A DNA stretch of 64,000 bases from CAYMCO01 sp964388955 (lineage in GTDB: Bacteria; Chloroflexota; Anaerolineae; Anaerolineales; E44-bin32). A program made the translations under genes and the position numbers. The notes beneath the pieces are model-generated. The model saw only the letters and a program-made list of their open reading frames with translations. It was not told the DNA's origin and did no database searches. Shown piece by piece: positions 43,103 to 53,033 of the stretch; the stretch's first letter is position 1, and each line of letters starts with the position of its first letter. The stretch is from NCBI GenBank assembly GCA_964388955.1, contig CAYMCO010000008.1:62001-126000 (forward strand). The letters are read 5' to 3'.

Positions 43103-43924
43103 ATGATGGACTGCCAAACGCCTCTGCCGAGGGACATCTGCCCTGGGCATTATGCTAATTACCAGACCGAGCGTTCTTCAGACGCAAATGGGTGGTGGGA
43201 TTGGGTATGTCGGGCCTTGCGCGAGCGCCTATCCTCAATGCAGCGAAATCGATCCCTCCGGCAACCGCGCCTCGTATTGCCGTGCTGGCCGGCCGTTAAG
43301 AAGACGGCCCAGCGGGCAGTCCATTTTCTTGTGGTTGCCTCGCTGCTGGTGCCCAACCTGGGCGCCTTCGCCGCTTCCGACCCTGGCGGCCCTCTCCCAA
43401 ACGCCGATATCAATGCGTCCGCGTTGTTGCTGACCTCCCCCTCTGATTCCGGATTTCTGGCCACGGCAAGCATTTCTCAGCTTGGCGAAGCGGTTGAGAG
43501 TGGCCACGCTGTCGAGCGGGATTGGGCGGTTTCGGACGGCGTGTCAAACGGGGGTGGGGAGGCGAACACGCCGGAAGAGGAAGTGGTCGAGATTGATCTC
43601 ACCAAGGATGTTGAAGGCCTGTATTGGGCGCCGTCCGGTGGGCTGACGGACGGGACATACTTCTACCCCGTCAGCGCCGCCGTGCAGCGGGAGTCGAGCG
43701 GAGGTTTCACATTTGAGAATGGCAGCGCGGCGGCCGGCGTGGCGGACGAAGGCGTGATGCGCGGCCATTACGGCGGAGGCCCCGGCGCGGCGCGCTGGAT
43801 CCTGACCCTGAATTTCGGCGGGCTCGTGACCTCGCCGGGTGGGGATTGGATGTCCTCCAAGACTGGCGCCAGCATTCGCATCCGTCGCTCCACTCCCCCC
43901 CCCTCCACAGGGAAAGGCTCGTGA
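43103..43924 (+). CDS. Secreted protein of unknown function, leader-RNA controlled
   Basis: A 273-residue protein with an unusually long N-terminal part (about 60 residues, basic) before a hydrophobic export segment AVHFLVVASLLVPNLGAFA. The mature part is Gly/Ser-rich with no recognised domain. The C-terminus (RRSTPPPSTGKGS) looks like the beginning of a linker, so the gene may be a truncated remnant of a larger surface protein. ATG 43103 is preceded by AGGGGGA. The leader contains the structured RNA. Confidence 0.55.
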   Translation: MMDCQTPLPRDICPGHYANYQTERSSDANGWWDWVCRALRERLSSMQRNRSLRQPRLVLPCWPAVKKTAQRAVHFLVVASLLVPNLGAFAASDPGGPLPNADINASALLLTSPSDSGFLATASISQLGEAVESGHAVERDWAVSDGVSNGGGEANTPEEEVVEIDLTKDVEGLYWAPSGGLTDGTYFYPVSAAVQRESSGGFTFENGSAAAGVADEGVMRGHYGGGPGAARWILTLNFGGLVTSPGGDWMSSKTGASIRIRRSTPPPSTGKGS

Positions 43925-44074
43925 ATGTGCTCCTCCCAGCCGCGCTTCGCTCGGATCGCGATCTGCCGTATACTCGGCCCAGGCTCTGAGGGAACGGCGA
44001 GCGGGCCCACTTGGCGGCGATCGGCCCAGATAACCAGCCATCCGCGAGACACGGCCCGCGCCGAGGAGGGGGAG

Positions 44075-46774
44075 ATGAGATCCAAATGGATAGGCCGTGC
44101 CTGGGCGCTCACCGCCCTGCTGGGAGCGATCGGGTTTGGCGGCGCCCCACGGGCCGACGCCCGCACCGCGAGCTATCCCACCGCTGTCCAACTGCAAGCT
44201 GGAGAATACGTGCAGGACGAGGTCGTCGTCGCCTTTGAGCCGCGCCTGCAATCCGTGCGCACCCTGGCAGCGATCGCGGGGGGTTCGGCCGACCGGCGAA
44301 TCGGCGGCGGGGATGACCTGCTCGTGCTCAAGGTGCCCACCGGTTCCATGCTGGAGCGGATCGAGCGACTGCGGAATCAGCCCGGCGTGCGCTTCGCCGA
44401 GCCCAACTGGATCTACCACCCGGCGGGGGAGCCGGATCCCAGCCTGCCGCTGCAGTGGTCGCTGCACAACCCCGGGACTCCCGAGGTGGAATGCGACGGA
44501 AGCGACTGCGCGACCCCGGACTCCGACATCGATTGGCCTCAGGCCGTCATGCAACTGCAGGGGGTCGAATTCGCCCCCGCCACGGTGGCCATCATCGATA
44601 CCGGGATCGACCTGGCACACCCCGATCTCGTGGATCGCCTTGTCCCAGGCTGGGATTTCATCCACGATGATCCCGGCCCTGATGATGAGTACGGCCACGG
44701 CACGCATGTAGCCGGTATTGCCGCGGCATCGACTTTCAATGACCTCGGCATTGGCGGGGTTGCCTACCCGGAGACGGTGAGGATCATGCCCTTAAAGGTG
44801 TGCGACGCCTCCGGGATCTGTCCCGACTCGGCCATCGCCGACGCCATTCTGTGGGCCGCCGATCACGGCGCGGATGTGATCAACATGAGCCTAGGCAACG
44901 GTGCATATTCCGAGCTGATGCAGGGGGCCATCGACGTCGCCTGGGAGGCGGCAGAGGTGGTGGTGGCCGCTGCGGGCAACAACGCCGCCGACCGGGTGAG
45001 CTACCCGGGGGCCTATGAGCATGTGGTGGCGGTGGGGTCGCTCAATTGGCGCGATGAGCTGGCCCACTACTCCAATTGGGGATCGGAGCTTGACCTGGTC
45101 GCGCCCGGCGGGGAGATGTCGAAGCCCCACGATCCCGGCGGCATCTACAGCAGCACCCCCAACTATCCGGTCACCATGGGGCAGGGCGGGCGCGCCCTGA
45201 GCCAGGGCTACGATTTCATGTCCGGCACCTCCATGGCCTCGCCGCAAGTGGCCGGGCTGGCGACATTGCTGCGCGCCATCCATCCCGTCTTTTCGAATGA
45301 GGAGATCATCCAGCTCATATCGGACAGCGCGGATGACCTCGATTCCCCGGGATGGGATATGCGCACCGGCTACGGGCGCATCAACGTCTGCCGGGCGGTG
45401 GGGGGTACATGCGGCCGGGGGGATGATCCGCCCCTGCCCCCGGACATCTGGCCGCCGGCGCGCGCCGCCACACCCACACCGACAAGCTGGCGCCCGATGG
45501 TGCTTTCGATTGGCGGCAGCTTGGACGACACTTTCGCCTATTACAGCCGCGGATGGGTGAACGCCTATAACTGGGAGGACGCGATCCTCTACGGTGACAC
45601 CTGGGTTGGCCTGCGCTTCGCCGGCCTCGCCCTCCCCGAAGGGGCGCGCGTCGTACACGCGAGCCTGCAGGTCAATGTCTTCGGCTTCGACGATCCCCGG
45701 CTGTTGATCTACGCCGAAGCCAACGATCGGGCGGCGGATTTCTCCCGATCCCTCCCGACGGAGCGGGCGTTGACCACCGCCTCTGTGCGCTGGAGGGCAT
45801 CGAACATCGGCGGCGGCTGGCGATCTTCCCCGGATCTGGCGCCGATCATCCAGGAGGTCGTGTCGCGGCCCGGATGGGGGTCAGGCGATCCTATCGCCCT
45901 GATTCTGCAAAACGACGGCGGCCAGCTTCGGTTCCGCCAGTGGGACTACGACCACGCGCCCTACGCGGCGCGGCTGTATCTGGTGTACACGGACGAATCG
46001 GGGACGACCGCCTCCCCAACGCCCACCGCGCCCCCTACAGCCACGGCGAGTCCAACCGCGACGCCCATCGCGCAACCCACGGTCACCGCCATCCCCACCC
46101 GCACGAGCACCACCACCCCGTCTGAGACTGGTACTCGCACCTCAACATTCACGGCCACCGCCTTGCCGACGGCCACAGGGACGCCATTAGCTACTGAAAC
46201 AGCGGCAACACCCACCCCAACCCCTCCGCCCACCGAAACCGAGGCCCCGGCCACCGCGACCCAACCGCCGGGGGAAGATCCGCGGCCGGTGGCGCGATCG
46301 GAGGAGACGTTCTATCTCCGGGGAGAATACAATCCGGCGCGGGATGGATACTGGATGAGCCAGCAGGCCCCGGAGGGGGGGTATGTTTCCGCCTGGCACG
46401 CGGCCCGCTTCTACTCCGGCGAGTTCCCGGCGGGCGCTCGCATTCCTGCGGGGACGACCTTCGTGTGTCTCAACTACGTGAACGGCTCCGGCGCCTCGCG
46501 CCTGCTCTATGTGACGCTGAGGGCTGGCGGGGATCCGGAGGGCGCGGTGCTCATCGATGCGGCCCCGCTTTGGCTGCCGCCCTCCTACAGCGCGAGCCGC
46601 GTCTGCCTGCGCGCCGCGACTGGGGCGCACACCTTCGGGGCGAATGGGGAGTCGGGGCGCCTGTGGTTGGAGATTCGCTTTCAATCGCCCACCACGGCGG
46701 CGCGTGCCCTGTGGGACGGCCGGTTCGGTGATTCGGCAATCATGCTGCCCCGCCTCGAGCTGCCGCCGCCATAG
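44075..46774 (+). CDS. Secreted S8 (subtilisin-like) serine protease
   Basis: An 899-residue exported protease. Signal peptide (WALTALLGAIGFGGAPRADA) and an inhibitor-like propeptide (DEVVVAFEPRLQ…RFAEPNWIY) are followed by the catalytic domain with Asp in AIIDTGIDLAHPDL, His in YGHGTHVAGIA, Asn in AAAGNNAAD and Ser in SGTSMASPQVAGLA. After residue about 460 come a short Pro/Thr linker, a beta-sandwich domain, a long PTPT/TAT linker (about 650-735) and a C-terminal beta domain. ATG 44075 has GAGGAGGGGGAG upstream. Probably acts outside the cell in peptide nutrition, matching the peptide ABC transporter downstream. Confidence 0.92.
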   Translation: MRSKWIGRAWALTALLGAIGFGGAPRADARTASYPTAVQLQAGEYVQDEVVVAFEPRLQSVRTLAAIAGGSADRRIGGGDDLLVLKVPTGSMLERIERLRNQPGVRFAEPNWIYHPAGEPDPSLPLQWSLHNPGTPEVECDGSDCATPDSDIDWPQAVMQLQGVEFAPATVAIIDTGIDLAHPDLVDRLVPGWDFIHDDPGPDDEYGHGTHVAGIAAASTFNDLGIGGVAYPETVRIMPLKVCDASGICPDSAIADAILWAADHGADVINMSLGNGAYSELMQGAIDVAWEAAEVVVAAAGNNAADRVSYPGAYEHVVAVGSLNWRDELAHYSNWGSELDLVAPGGEMSKPHDPGGIYSSTPNYPVTMGQGGRALSQGYDFMSGTSMASPQVAGLATLLRAIHPVFSNEEIIQLISDSADDLDSPGWDMRTGYGRINVCRAVGGTCGRGDDPPLPPDIWPPARAATPTPTSWRPMVLSIGGSLDDTFAYYSRGWVNAYNWEDAILYGDTWVGLRFAGLALPEGARVVHASLQVNVFGFDDPRLLIYAEANDRAADFSRSLPTERALTTASVRWRASNIGGGWRSSPDLAPIIQEVVSRPGWGSGDPIALILQNDGGQLRFRQWDYDHAPYAARLYLVYTDESGTTASPTPTAPPTATASPTATPIAQPTVTAIPTRTSTTTPSETGTRTSTFTATALPTATGTPLATETAATPTPTPPPTETEAPATATQPPGEDPRPVARSEETFYLRGEYNPARDGYWMSQQAPEGGYVSAWHAARFYSGEFPAGARIPAGTTFVCLNYVNGSGASRLLYVTLRAGGDPEGAVLIDAAPLWLPPSYSASRVCLRAATGAHTFGANGESGRLWLEIRFQSPTTAARALWDGRFGDSAIMLPRLELPPP

Positions 46775-47235
46775 GACCGCTCGGGATCGCGCGCCACGGG
46801 GTTTGCATGATGGCGTTCACCGGGAGTTCGAGTCCATACTGGACCAGGTGTAAACCCAGGGGGCGTGCGCCGAGGCTGCCGCGTCCCGGCGCATCTGTCC
46901 ACCGGTCAGGAGGACGCCGGCCTGGAGAAGCTGGAGACGATTCTGGGCGCCCTGCGGGGCGGCAGGATCCGGTTCTTCGCCACGAGTGACCACACGGCTG
47001 CCGCTTTGCTGTCGCGCAAAAAGGAAAACGGGGATGCGTGACATGATTGGGAATGTCACACAAAGGGTGAAGATCGCGGCCGGCACCGTGGGGTTGTGTT
47101 CCAACGGGACGGGCAAAGCATGCAGCGCCCATCGCGCATAGCACCATGCGCGTGCCGTGATCCACTGCAGTTTGACAAGGTATGTCTCGAGTTGTACAAG
47201 CACATGTGTATGTGTAATGCTGCCAAGAGCTGACA
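46775..47235. other. Intergenic region with a possible gene remnant
   Basis: No intact gene. A short frame around 46905-47042 (EKLETILGALRGGRIRFF, then SDHTAAALLSRKKENG) has protein-like character but no start and no recognised family, so it may be a remnant. The vapB promoter lies at the right end. Confidence 0.4.
47172..47208 (+). promoter_or_regulatory. Promoter and palindromic operator of the VapBC-like pair
   Basis: TTGACA (47172-47177), 17-base spacer, TACAAG (47195-47200), followed immediately by the palindrome CACATGTG (47201-47208). The arrangement fits autoregulation by the RHH antitoxin. Confidence 0.55.
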
Positions 47236-47544
47236 ATGTCTGAGAGATACAGAAGGTCCCAGCTGCTATTGGAGCCCGAACAGCACGAAAGGATGCGGGA
47301 GATCGCTGAGCGGGAGGGGCGGAGCATCTCGGATGTGGCCCGCGGTCTCATCGAGAGCGGCCTGAAGCGGTTGGCCGCGGATGAGCAAGCTCGGTTTGAA
47401 CGAAGCGCCGCAGCCTTGGATGGTCTTCGGGAGATCCGGGAAGCCGCTCAAGCGAGATATGGGATCTACTCCGGAGATCTCTTGTCGGAAGTGCGGGCCC
47501 AGCGGGAGGAGGCGCTCGACAAGGTCAAAGGGCAGGAGGCATGA
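47236..47544 (+). CDS. Ribbon-helix-helix antitoxin (VapB-like)
   Basis: A 102-residue protein. Its first 50 residues (YRRSQLLLEPEQHERMREIA, EGRSISDVARGLIESGL) have the RHH pattern: a beta strand, then two helices. This motif binds operator DNA as a dimer. The C-terminal part should wrap the toxin. Its stop overlaps the downstream PIN-domain gene by four bases. A near-consensus promoter and a CACATGTG palindrome lie upstream. Confidence 0.85.
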   Translation: MSERYRRSQLLLEPEQHERMREIAEREGRSISDVARGLIESGLKRLAADEQARFERSAAALDGLREIREAAQARYGIYSGDLLSEVRAQREEALDKVKGQEA

Positions 47545-47984
47545 GCAGGGTTGTGATCGACGCGAACCTGACGCTGGCGCTCACTTTGCCACTTGAATAC
47601 TCCCGCCGAGTTGTGAAACTGGTGGAGGGCTGGCACCAGGCGAGCGTGCGCTTCGCAGCCCCGGCGCTGTGGAGCTATGAGGTCGTCTCGGCGCTGCGCA
47701 AAGCGGTGGTCGCCAAGATCCTCAGCCAGGATGAAGCGGAGACCGCGCTCGGCGATCTCTGGGCTCTCGAGGTGGAGCAACTTGCCCCCACGCTCGATCG
47801 CCAGCTTCAGGCGCTGGTCTGGGCAAGGAGACTGGACCAATCAGGGGCCTATGATGCCCAGTATATGGTTGTGGCGGAGGAACTCGGCTTACCACTCTGG
47901 ACGGCCGACCGCCGGATTTCGCAGGCAGCCGGGGCGGCCGGCGTCGATTGGGTTCGTTGGATCGGCGACGACGCGCGCGGATAG
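47541..47984 (+). CDS. PIN-domain toxin (VapC-like)
   Basis: A 147-residue PIN ribonuclease. The acidic metal-binding residues are visible in MSRVVIDANLTLAL (Asp), WSYEVVSALRKAV (Glu), SGAYDAQYMVVAEE (Asp) and LWTADRRI (Asp). VapC toxins cleave tRNA or rRNA and are neutralised by the partner antitoxin. ATGA overlap with the RHH gene. The gene is convergent with the large transporter gene at 48255. Confidence 0.88.
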   Translation: MSRVVIDANLTLALTLPLEYSRRVVKLVEGWHQASVRFAAPALWSYEVVSALRKAVVAKILSQDEAETALGDLWALEVEQLAPTLDRQLQALVWARRLDQSGAYDAQYMVVAEELGLPLWTADRRISQAAGAAGVDWVRWIGDDARG

Positions 47985-48254
47985 GGATGGGTTCGCGGCC
48001 CGGGTTGTCACGTTGCCGTGGCCTCCATGGTCATCCCAGCGAGCTTTCAGGAGTCCGCCAATTCATTGGCGGCTGCAAAGCACATTCATTCCAATAGGCG
48101 GCGCTGGCCATCTCCTGCAACATCATCATGCTGCCCCGAATTTCGCTTCTCGCTCACAGCTTATGGCATAGCGCTCATCGCGCACCGCACATACCACAAA
48201 CTGCACTGGGCACAGCGCATCCCCTGCCGCTCGGGGCTTTCGCGCCAGTTGCCT

Positions 48255-51200
48255 CTACGGCACAGCGAGTTCCACCACAGGGATGGTGATAATGCGCAGG
48301 CTCACAGGCCGGCCGAGCGCCTTACTCAGGGAGTCCCGCAGCGTGGCAGCCGTGCCTTGCTGCAGTTCGTGCTGGGTCTGGACTGTGGCGGTGACATCCA
48401 CCACATCCTCTTGAGTCTCAAAATCGAAGCTCGCCAGGCTGATGCCCGGTTTGGAAGTGAGATCCGCGGCGAGCACCCGATCGATGGTTTGGCGCATGCG
48501 GCTCTCCTGAACCGTCTGCACGAACACCAGCGCCAAGGGAATGCTGATCACGATCAACAGAATCACCGACGCGGTGAGGCCCAGCCGCAGGCGGGCCGCG
48601 CGTTCGCCCCGCTCGGTAGGACGAAATCCAAGCAGCAGCAATGTGATCGATCCGGCCAGGGTGATCGCGATCAGGTTGGTGATGAACAGCAGCCCGCCAC
48701 CGCCGGCGATCGAAAGGTCCGCAATCGCCAGACCGACGCCGGCCACGCTCAAAGGGGGGATCAGCGCCGCGGCGATGGCCACCCCAGGCAGCGCAGCGGC
48801 CACGTCTTCCCGGGCGATCGCATACGCGCCGGCGGCTCCGGAGGCCAGCGCCACTGCCAGGTCGAACAAGTTCGGGTGGATGCGGCTCATGATTTCCGGA
48901 GTGAGGATGCGCAGCGGCGATATGGCGGTGAGAACGATGGACAACCCGACGGCCAGGGCGATGCCCTTCAGGGCAGCTTCCACAGCCAGGCGCAGCAGGC
49001 GGATGTCGCCTTGGACGATGGCCAGGCTGAAAGCCAGGATCGGGGTGAACAACGGGGCGACCAGCATGGCGCCGATGATCACCGCGCTGCTGCCCAACTG
49101 CAGGCCGAAGGTGGCGATGACCGCCGACAGGCCCATCATCACAAAGAAGTCCACATCCGGGCGCGCGCCGCGACGCACCTGACGATAGACTTCCAGCTGT
49201 TCCGCTGGTGACAGGGTCGGCAGCGCCCCATACACGGTATCCCACAGCCGTTGGAGCCAAAAGCGAGGCAGGCCCCGGTAATGCTTGACCATCATGACCG
49301 GAGTCGGGCATCGCTGGGCGACCTGCTCAGGGAGGGTGCCGAAGAGCATCTGATCGATGACGCTTTCCTCCGATGCTCCCAGGAGAACCAGGTCGGCCTC
49401 CGCCCCCGCGTGCACGATGCCATCGAGCACGCTCTCATCTTCCACCAGGCGACTTCGGATCGGGACAGATTCCAACTCCAGGCCGGCGCCCTCCTTGTCC
49501 CGGATGTCGCGCGCCCGCTCCCGCATGGCCTCCAAGGTGCGGTCGATCCGCCTCTGGCCCTGTTGCTGCTCCTGCTCATCCGCTCCGGGTTGGGTGACGT
49601 ATACGGCTTCAACCGTCGCCCCGTACTGCTTGGCCAGCACCAGACCCAGCCGTGTCGCCAGCGGGGCGTGCGGCCCGCCCGATGTGGGGACCAGAATGCG
49701 GCCGATCTGGAATGAGGGTGGCTCCCTTAGATTGGCACCCTCATCGGCATGCCCCTCCAAGGAGGTATCCTGGGGCGGTATCGCGATTACGGCCACATCA
49801 CAGGGCGCCTGGCGCACGACCGGATCGAGCACATGGCCCATGCGCACGTCACGCGTCTCGTCTTGCACTCTCCACGGCATCAAGATCAGATCGCAGTTCT
49901 CCTCAGCGGCCGTATCCAGAATGCCGCGGGAGACGGTGTGGGCCAGCCGGGTGATCGGATGGATCGGTACCCCGGTGTTCGAGGCCATGCGCACCGACCA
50001 CTGGAAGAGCGTATTGCGCTCTTGCGCAAGGCGGCGGCCCTCGTTGATGGCCAGCGGGTCAGCGATGGTGATGATCTGCAGAGGGACGATGTCGCCTCCG
50101 AGCTGCCCTGCGATGGCGGCTGCCACGTCCAGCGTTATCCTGCGTTCCACGCCCGGGCTGATGGGCACCAGGATGCGATACATGCCCTCCTTCTTCTCGT
50201 GGGATTGGTCCCTGCCGAAGACCAGCAGGCCCTCCTGGGCGTCAATCAAGTGTGTCCGGCCGTATATCAAATACAACAGGGCGCCTGCCGCCAGCCAGAG
50301 CAATGCCACCCCCAGGGGGTATCCCGGGAGGGCCAACAACAAGGTCAGGTTCAGCGCCATCCCGAGCGCGGGGATCAACGGGTGGAAAGGGGTGGAGAAG
50401 GTCCGGCGCCGCTCCGGTTGTGTGCGCCGGCTGATGGTTCCCGCCAAATTGAGCATCAAGGCCGAAAAGAGGAAGAGGGCCGCGGGCAGATCGATCAGCC
50501 AGCGGGTGGGTACCCAGATGACGGCGGGCGTCCCGATGAGGAGCAGAAAGAGAAAGAGCAATGGGGGCACCCGAAAGAGAGGGGGCAGCGAGCGGAGAAA
50601 CTCGGGCAGCGTGCCTTGGCGCACCAGGGAGTAGATCTGCCTGGCGGACGTGATGGCCAACCGATTGGTCGCCAGCAGAAGGGCGGCTGCCCCCACCAGC
50701 ACCGGGATCCACAACGGGAGCAAGGATCCTCGCTGCAGCAAACTGATGAGGGCCGTCTCCAGGGTGATGGAGCCGGGCCGGCGGAAGGCGCTCAGGGTGA
50801 GGTCGACCAGCAGGAAAATGCCCACCCCAAAGACCCAGGTCCACATCAGCGCCGGCGGAGCGAGCCGAGATGGATCCGTGGACTGCCTGCGGGATGAAAG
50901 CACGATCTCCAGGCTGGCGTAGATCAGGCTCAACCAAGCCGTGCCGCGCAGAAAGGCGCCCGGCGGGATGGGCGCCCCGGCACGCAAGTTGTTCAGGCTG
51001 AGATTTGGCGTTGTGCTGAGTACGACAATCACCAAGCCAGCCAACAGCAGCAGGAAGGCGGGCCACAGCCATTTTTGCAGCGCTGCGGGCCGAAGCAGTT
51101 GAAAGAGCACAATGGCCGCAAAAAGGGCCGCCGCCAGCCATATCGGCGGGAGCCCAAGTTCGGGGAGGAGCAGGTCGATGTAGCTCGCGGCCACTTTGAC

Positions 51201-51539
51201 CATCCCGGCTGCCAGAACGACTTCCGCTGCCAGCACGGCCCAGCCGGTGAGGTGGCCGGCCAATCCACCCAACGTCTCCTGCACCAAGTGGGACAGGCCC
51301 CCGTGCTCACCGCTGCCGCCGAGCAGTTCCAGCACGTTCATGGCGGTCAGGCCCATCGCCAACCCGGCCAGCAGGCCAGCCAGGGCTCCTGCGGGCCCGA
51401 TGTTGAGCACCGCCGGGCCTCCCACCATGAAGATCAGGCCCAACACCGTGATCATGCCGCCTGCGCTCACCTGTGCAGCGGTGGATAGCTGACGGCCCAG
51501 ACGCAGGTCGCCCAGGAATTCCTCGGGACGTTCCTCCAT
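48255..51539 (-). CDS. Four-domain fusion: APC transporter - USP - USP - DUF389
   Basis: The 1094-residue protein opens with an amino-acid-permease (APC) fold of about 12 helices (residues 20-445). Two universal-stress-protein domains follow: MYRILVPISPGVERR (about 465-600) and IGRILVPTSGGPHAPLATRL (about 630-770). The end is a DUF389 membrane domain with IGAMLVAPLFTPILAFSLAI and a soluble tail. ATG 51539 has GGGAGC upstream; the frame extends further without similarity. USP domains may sense adenylate state and gate transport (inference). Substrate unknown. Convergent with the VapC gene. Confidence 0.85.
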   Translation of the reverse strand: MEERPEEFLGDLRLGRQLSTAAQVSAGGMITVLGLIFMVGGPAVLNIGPAGALAGLLAGLAMGLTAMNVLELLGGSGEHGGLSHLVQETLGGLAGHLTGWAVLAAEVVLAAGMVKVAASYIDLLLPELGLPPIWLAAALFAAIVLFQLLRPAALQKWLWPAFLLLLAGLVIVVLSTTPNLSLNNLRAGAPIPPGAFLRGTAWLSLIYASLEIVLSSRRQSTDPSRLAPPALMWTWVFGVGIFLLVDLTLSAFRRPGSITLETALISLLQRGSLLPLWIPVLVGAAALLLATNRLAITSARQIYSLVRQGTLPEFLRSLPPLFRVPPLLFLFLLLIGTPAVIWVPTRWLIDLPAALFLFSALMLNLAGTISRRTQPERRRTFSTPFHPLIPALGMALNLTLLLALPGYPLGVALLWLAAGALLYLIYGRTHLIDAQEGLLVFGRDQSHEKKEGMYRILVPISPGVERRITLDVAAAIAGQLGGDIVPLQIITIADPLAINEGRRLAQERNTLFQWSVRMASNTGVPIHPITRLAHTVSRGILDTAAEENCDLILMPWRVQDETRDVRMGHVLDPVVRQAPCDVAVIAIPPQDTSLEGHADEGANLREPPSFQIGRILVPTSGGPHAPLATRLGLVLAKQYGATVEAVYVTQPGADEQEQQQGQRRIDRTLEAMRERARDIRDKEGAGLELESVPIRSRLVEDESVLDGIVHAGAEADLVLLGASEESVIDQMLFGTLPEQVAQRCPTPVMMVKHYRGLPRFWLQRLWDTVYGALPTLSPAEQLEVYRQVRRGARPDVDFFVMMGLSAVIATFGLQLGSSAVIIGAMLVAPLFTPILAFSLAIVQGDIRLLRLAVEAALKGIALAVGLSIVLTAISPLRILTPEIMSRIHPNLFDLAVALASGAAGAYAIAREDVAAALPGVAIAAALIPPLSVAGVGLAIADLSIAGGGGLLFITNLIAITLAGSITLLLLGFRPTERGERAARLRLGLTASVILLIVISIPLALVFVQTVQESRMRQTIDRVLAADLTSKPGISLASFDFETQEDVVDVTATVQTQHELQQGTAATLRDSLSKALGRPVSLRIITIPVVELAVP

Positions 51540-51967
51540 TGCAGCTCCCACGTTACACTTTCCGGCCTGTCTCGGCGCCCTATGTTTCGGACTGGGTGGC
51601 ACATCGCCCCCCACGAGGGCCCGGCCGGAGAGCGCCGGGGCGTCCCGCTGGTCCCCCTAGGACGCCTCGAGGCGTTCCACCGGAGATACGCGCCCGGATT
51701 GCGGGAAGGATCGGTTGGGCGCCTGGCCCCGGCGCCGGCCTCCGATGAGTATACAACGCGCGGCGGCCTTTTGTCGCTGGCTCTTGGAAAGGGCAAGTGT
51801 CCCATTTCGGAGGGAAGCCGCATTCGAAAGATGGAACGCCGTCGGCCCCTTTCCCCACACCCCGCCTCGAAGATCCGAATCGCTCAGATCCTGACCCGCG
51901 GATATCCCCTCGCCGCCGTGAGGAAGCCTTCTGCGCCATACCCCGATCCCTTCCCTCCGGAGAGTGA
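51540..51967. other. Intergenic region, no gene seen
   Basis: Between two minus-strand genes. A plus-strand frame (51582-52022) covers it, but it is Pro/Arg-rich and overlaps the glycosyltransferase end, so it is not called. Confidence 0.4.
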
Positions 51968-53032
51968 TCAGGCCACCGCCCACCAGGATTCCCCTTCCAC
52001 CAGACCCAATGCATTCAGATGATTCCGGATGATCTCCCGGGCGCCGCGCGATCTCACAGCGGCCAAGACCACGGGCCCACGGAAGCGGCTGAGCCAGGCG
52101 GGGAGTTCCCCCCTGTCGATGATGGGGCAGCCGCGCTGCTGTCGGCCGATCTTCCTGGGGTCGATATCCACAAAAGCCACCAGGCGCGCACCGCCTCGCT
52201 GGAGATGCTTGGAGATGCGGCGGCCCATCTGGCCCGCTCCCCAGATGATGACTGCCTCGCGGCCTTGCAGCGGGCCCAAGCACAGGTAGTGGGCCTTGGC
52301 GCGTAGAAAATTCTCCACCGAGTAGCGGCTGTCCTGCCGGGTCAGCCGTTCTTCATGCTCCCGCCATTGCAGCAGCACCTGCGGCACTTTGGCGAAGCGG
52401 GCGCCGCTGATGTGCATTCGCAGCCACAGATCGTAGTCCTCGGGCCATAGGTGCTCTTGGTAGCCCCCCACCCGATCCAACCACTGCCGCCACATCATGA
52501 CCGAGGGGTGGGGGAGTGGGCTCTCGATGTATATTTCTCGGCCGATGGACTCCGGGGTGGTGAGCCCGTTCAGCCATTCGATGTAGATGCGGAAACCCTC
52601 CCGGACAGACTCGGCAGGGAAACCTTCCACCAGGCAGGAGCAGACCGCGATCTCGGGATGCGAAAGCATGAAGGTGTACTGCTGCTCCAACCGGGGCGCC
52701 AGAGCCCGGTCGTCAGCGTCCATGCGCGCGATCAGCCTGGCGCGGCAAGCCTCCAACCCCGTATTCAGCGCAGGGATGATGCCCGCGTGGGGCGTGGACA
52801 GCGCACGGATTCGCGGGTCCATGGCCTCCCAGCGCTGCAAGCGGGCCAGAGTGTCATCTTGGGATCCGTCATCCACGGCGATCAATTCCCACCGTTGCAA
52901 GGTCTGGCCATTTATCGAGGCCAGAGCTTCGTCCACTGTTTCTCCTGCGTTGAAGCAAGGCATTAGCACCGAGACCAAGGGCTGGGCTGTGCTATTATCT
53001 GGGGGATCAAGAGGCATATCAGTGAGGGACAT
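51968..53032 (-). CDS. Family 2 glycosyltransferase with C-terminal Rossmann-like domain
   Basis: The 354-residue protein has a GT-A domain: VSVLMPCFNAGETVDEALAS at the start, the nucleotide-binding DDGSQDDT, a DADD (ARMDADDRAL) metal motif and WPEDYDLWLRM near the acceptor site. The last 90 residues start with VIIWGAGQMGRRISKHLQ, a GxGxxG-type NAD-like fold. The fusion occurs in other glycosyltransferases of unknown acceptor. The start may be 53032 or the GTG at 53047. In both cases it sits next to the divergent mscS start at 53034. Confidence 0.85.
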   Translation of the reverse strand: MSLTDMPLDPPDNSTAQPLVSVLMPCFNAGETVDEALASINGQTLQRWELIAVDDGSQDDTLARLQRWEAMDPRIRALSTPHAGIIPALNTGLEACRARLIARMDADDRALAPRLEQQYTFMLSHPEIAVCSCLVEGFPAESVREGFRIYIEWLNGLTTPESIGREIYIESPLPHPSVMMWRQWLDRVGGYQEHLWPEDYDLWLRMHISGARFAKVPQVLLQWREHEERLTRQDSRYSVENFLRAKAHYLCLGPLQGREAVIIWGAGQMGRRISKHLQRGGARLVAFVDIDPRKIGRQQRGCPIIDRGELPAWLSRFRGPVVLAAVRSRGAREIIRNHLNALGLVEGESWWAVA

Positions 53033-53033
53033 T

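Noticed and set aside
48018..49211. Gln/Arg/His-rich plus-strand frame opposite the DUF389 region
   Set aside because: Composition (QAQ, GQR runs) is typical of antisense of hydrophobic membrane codons, not a protein.
51582..52022. Plus-strand frame in the gap before the GT2 gene
   Set aside because: Pro/Arg-rich, no ribosome site of note, overlaps the GT2 coding end.
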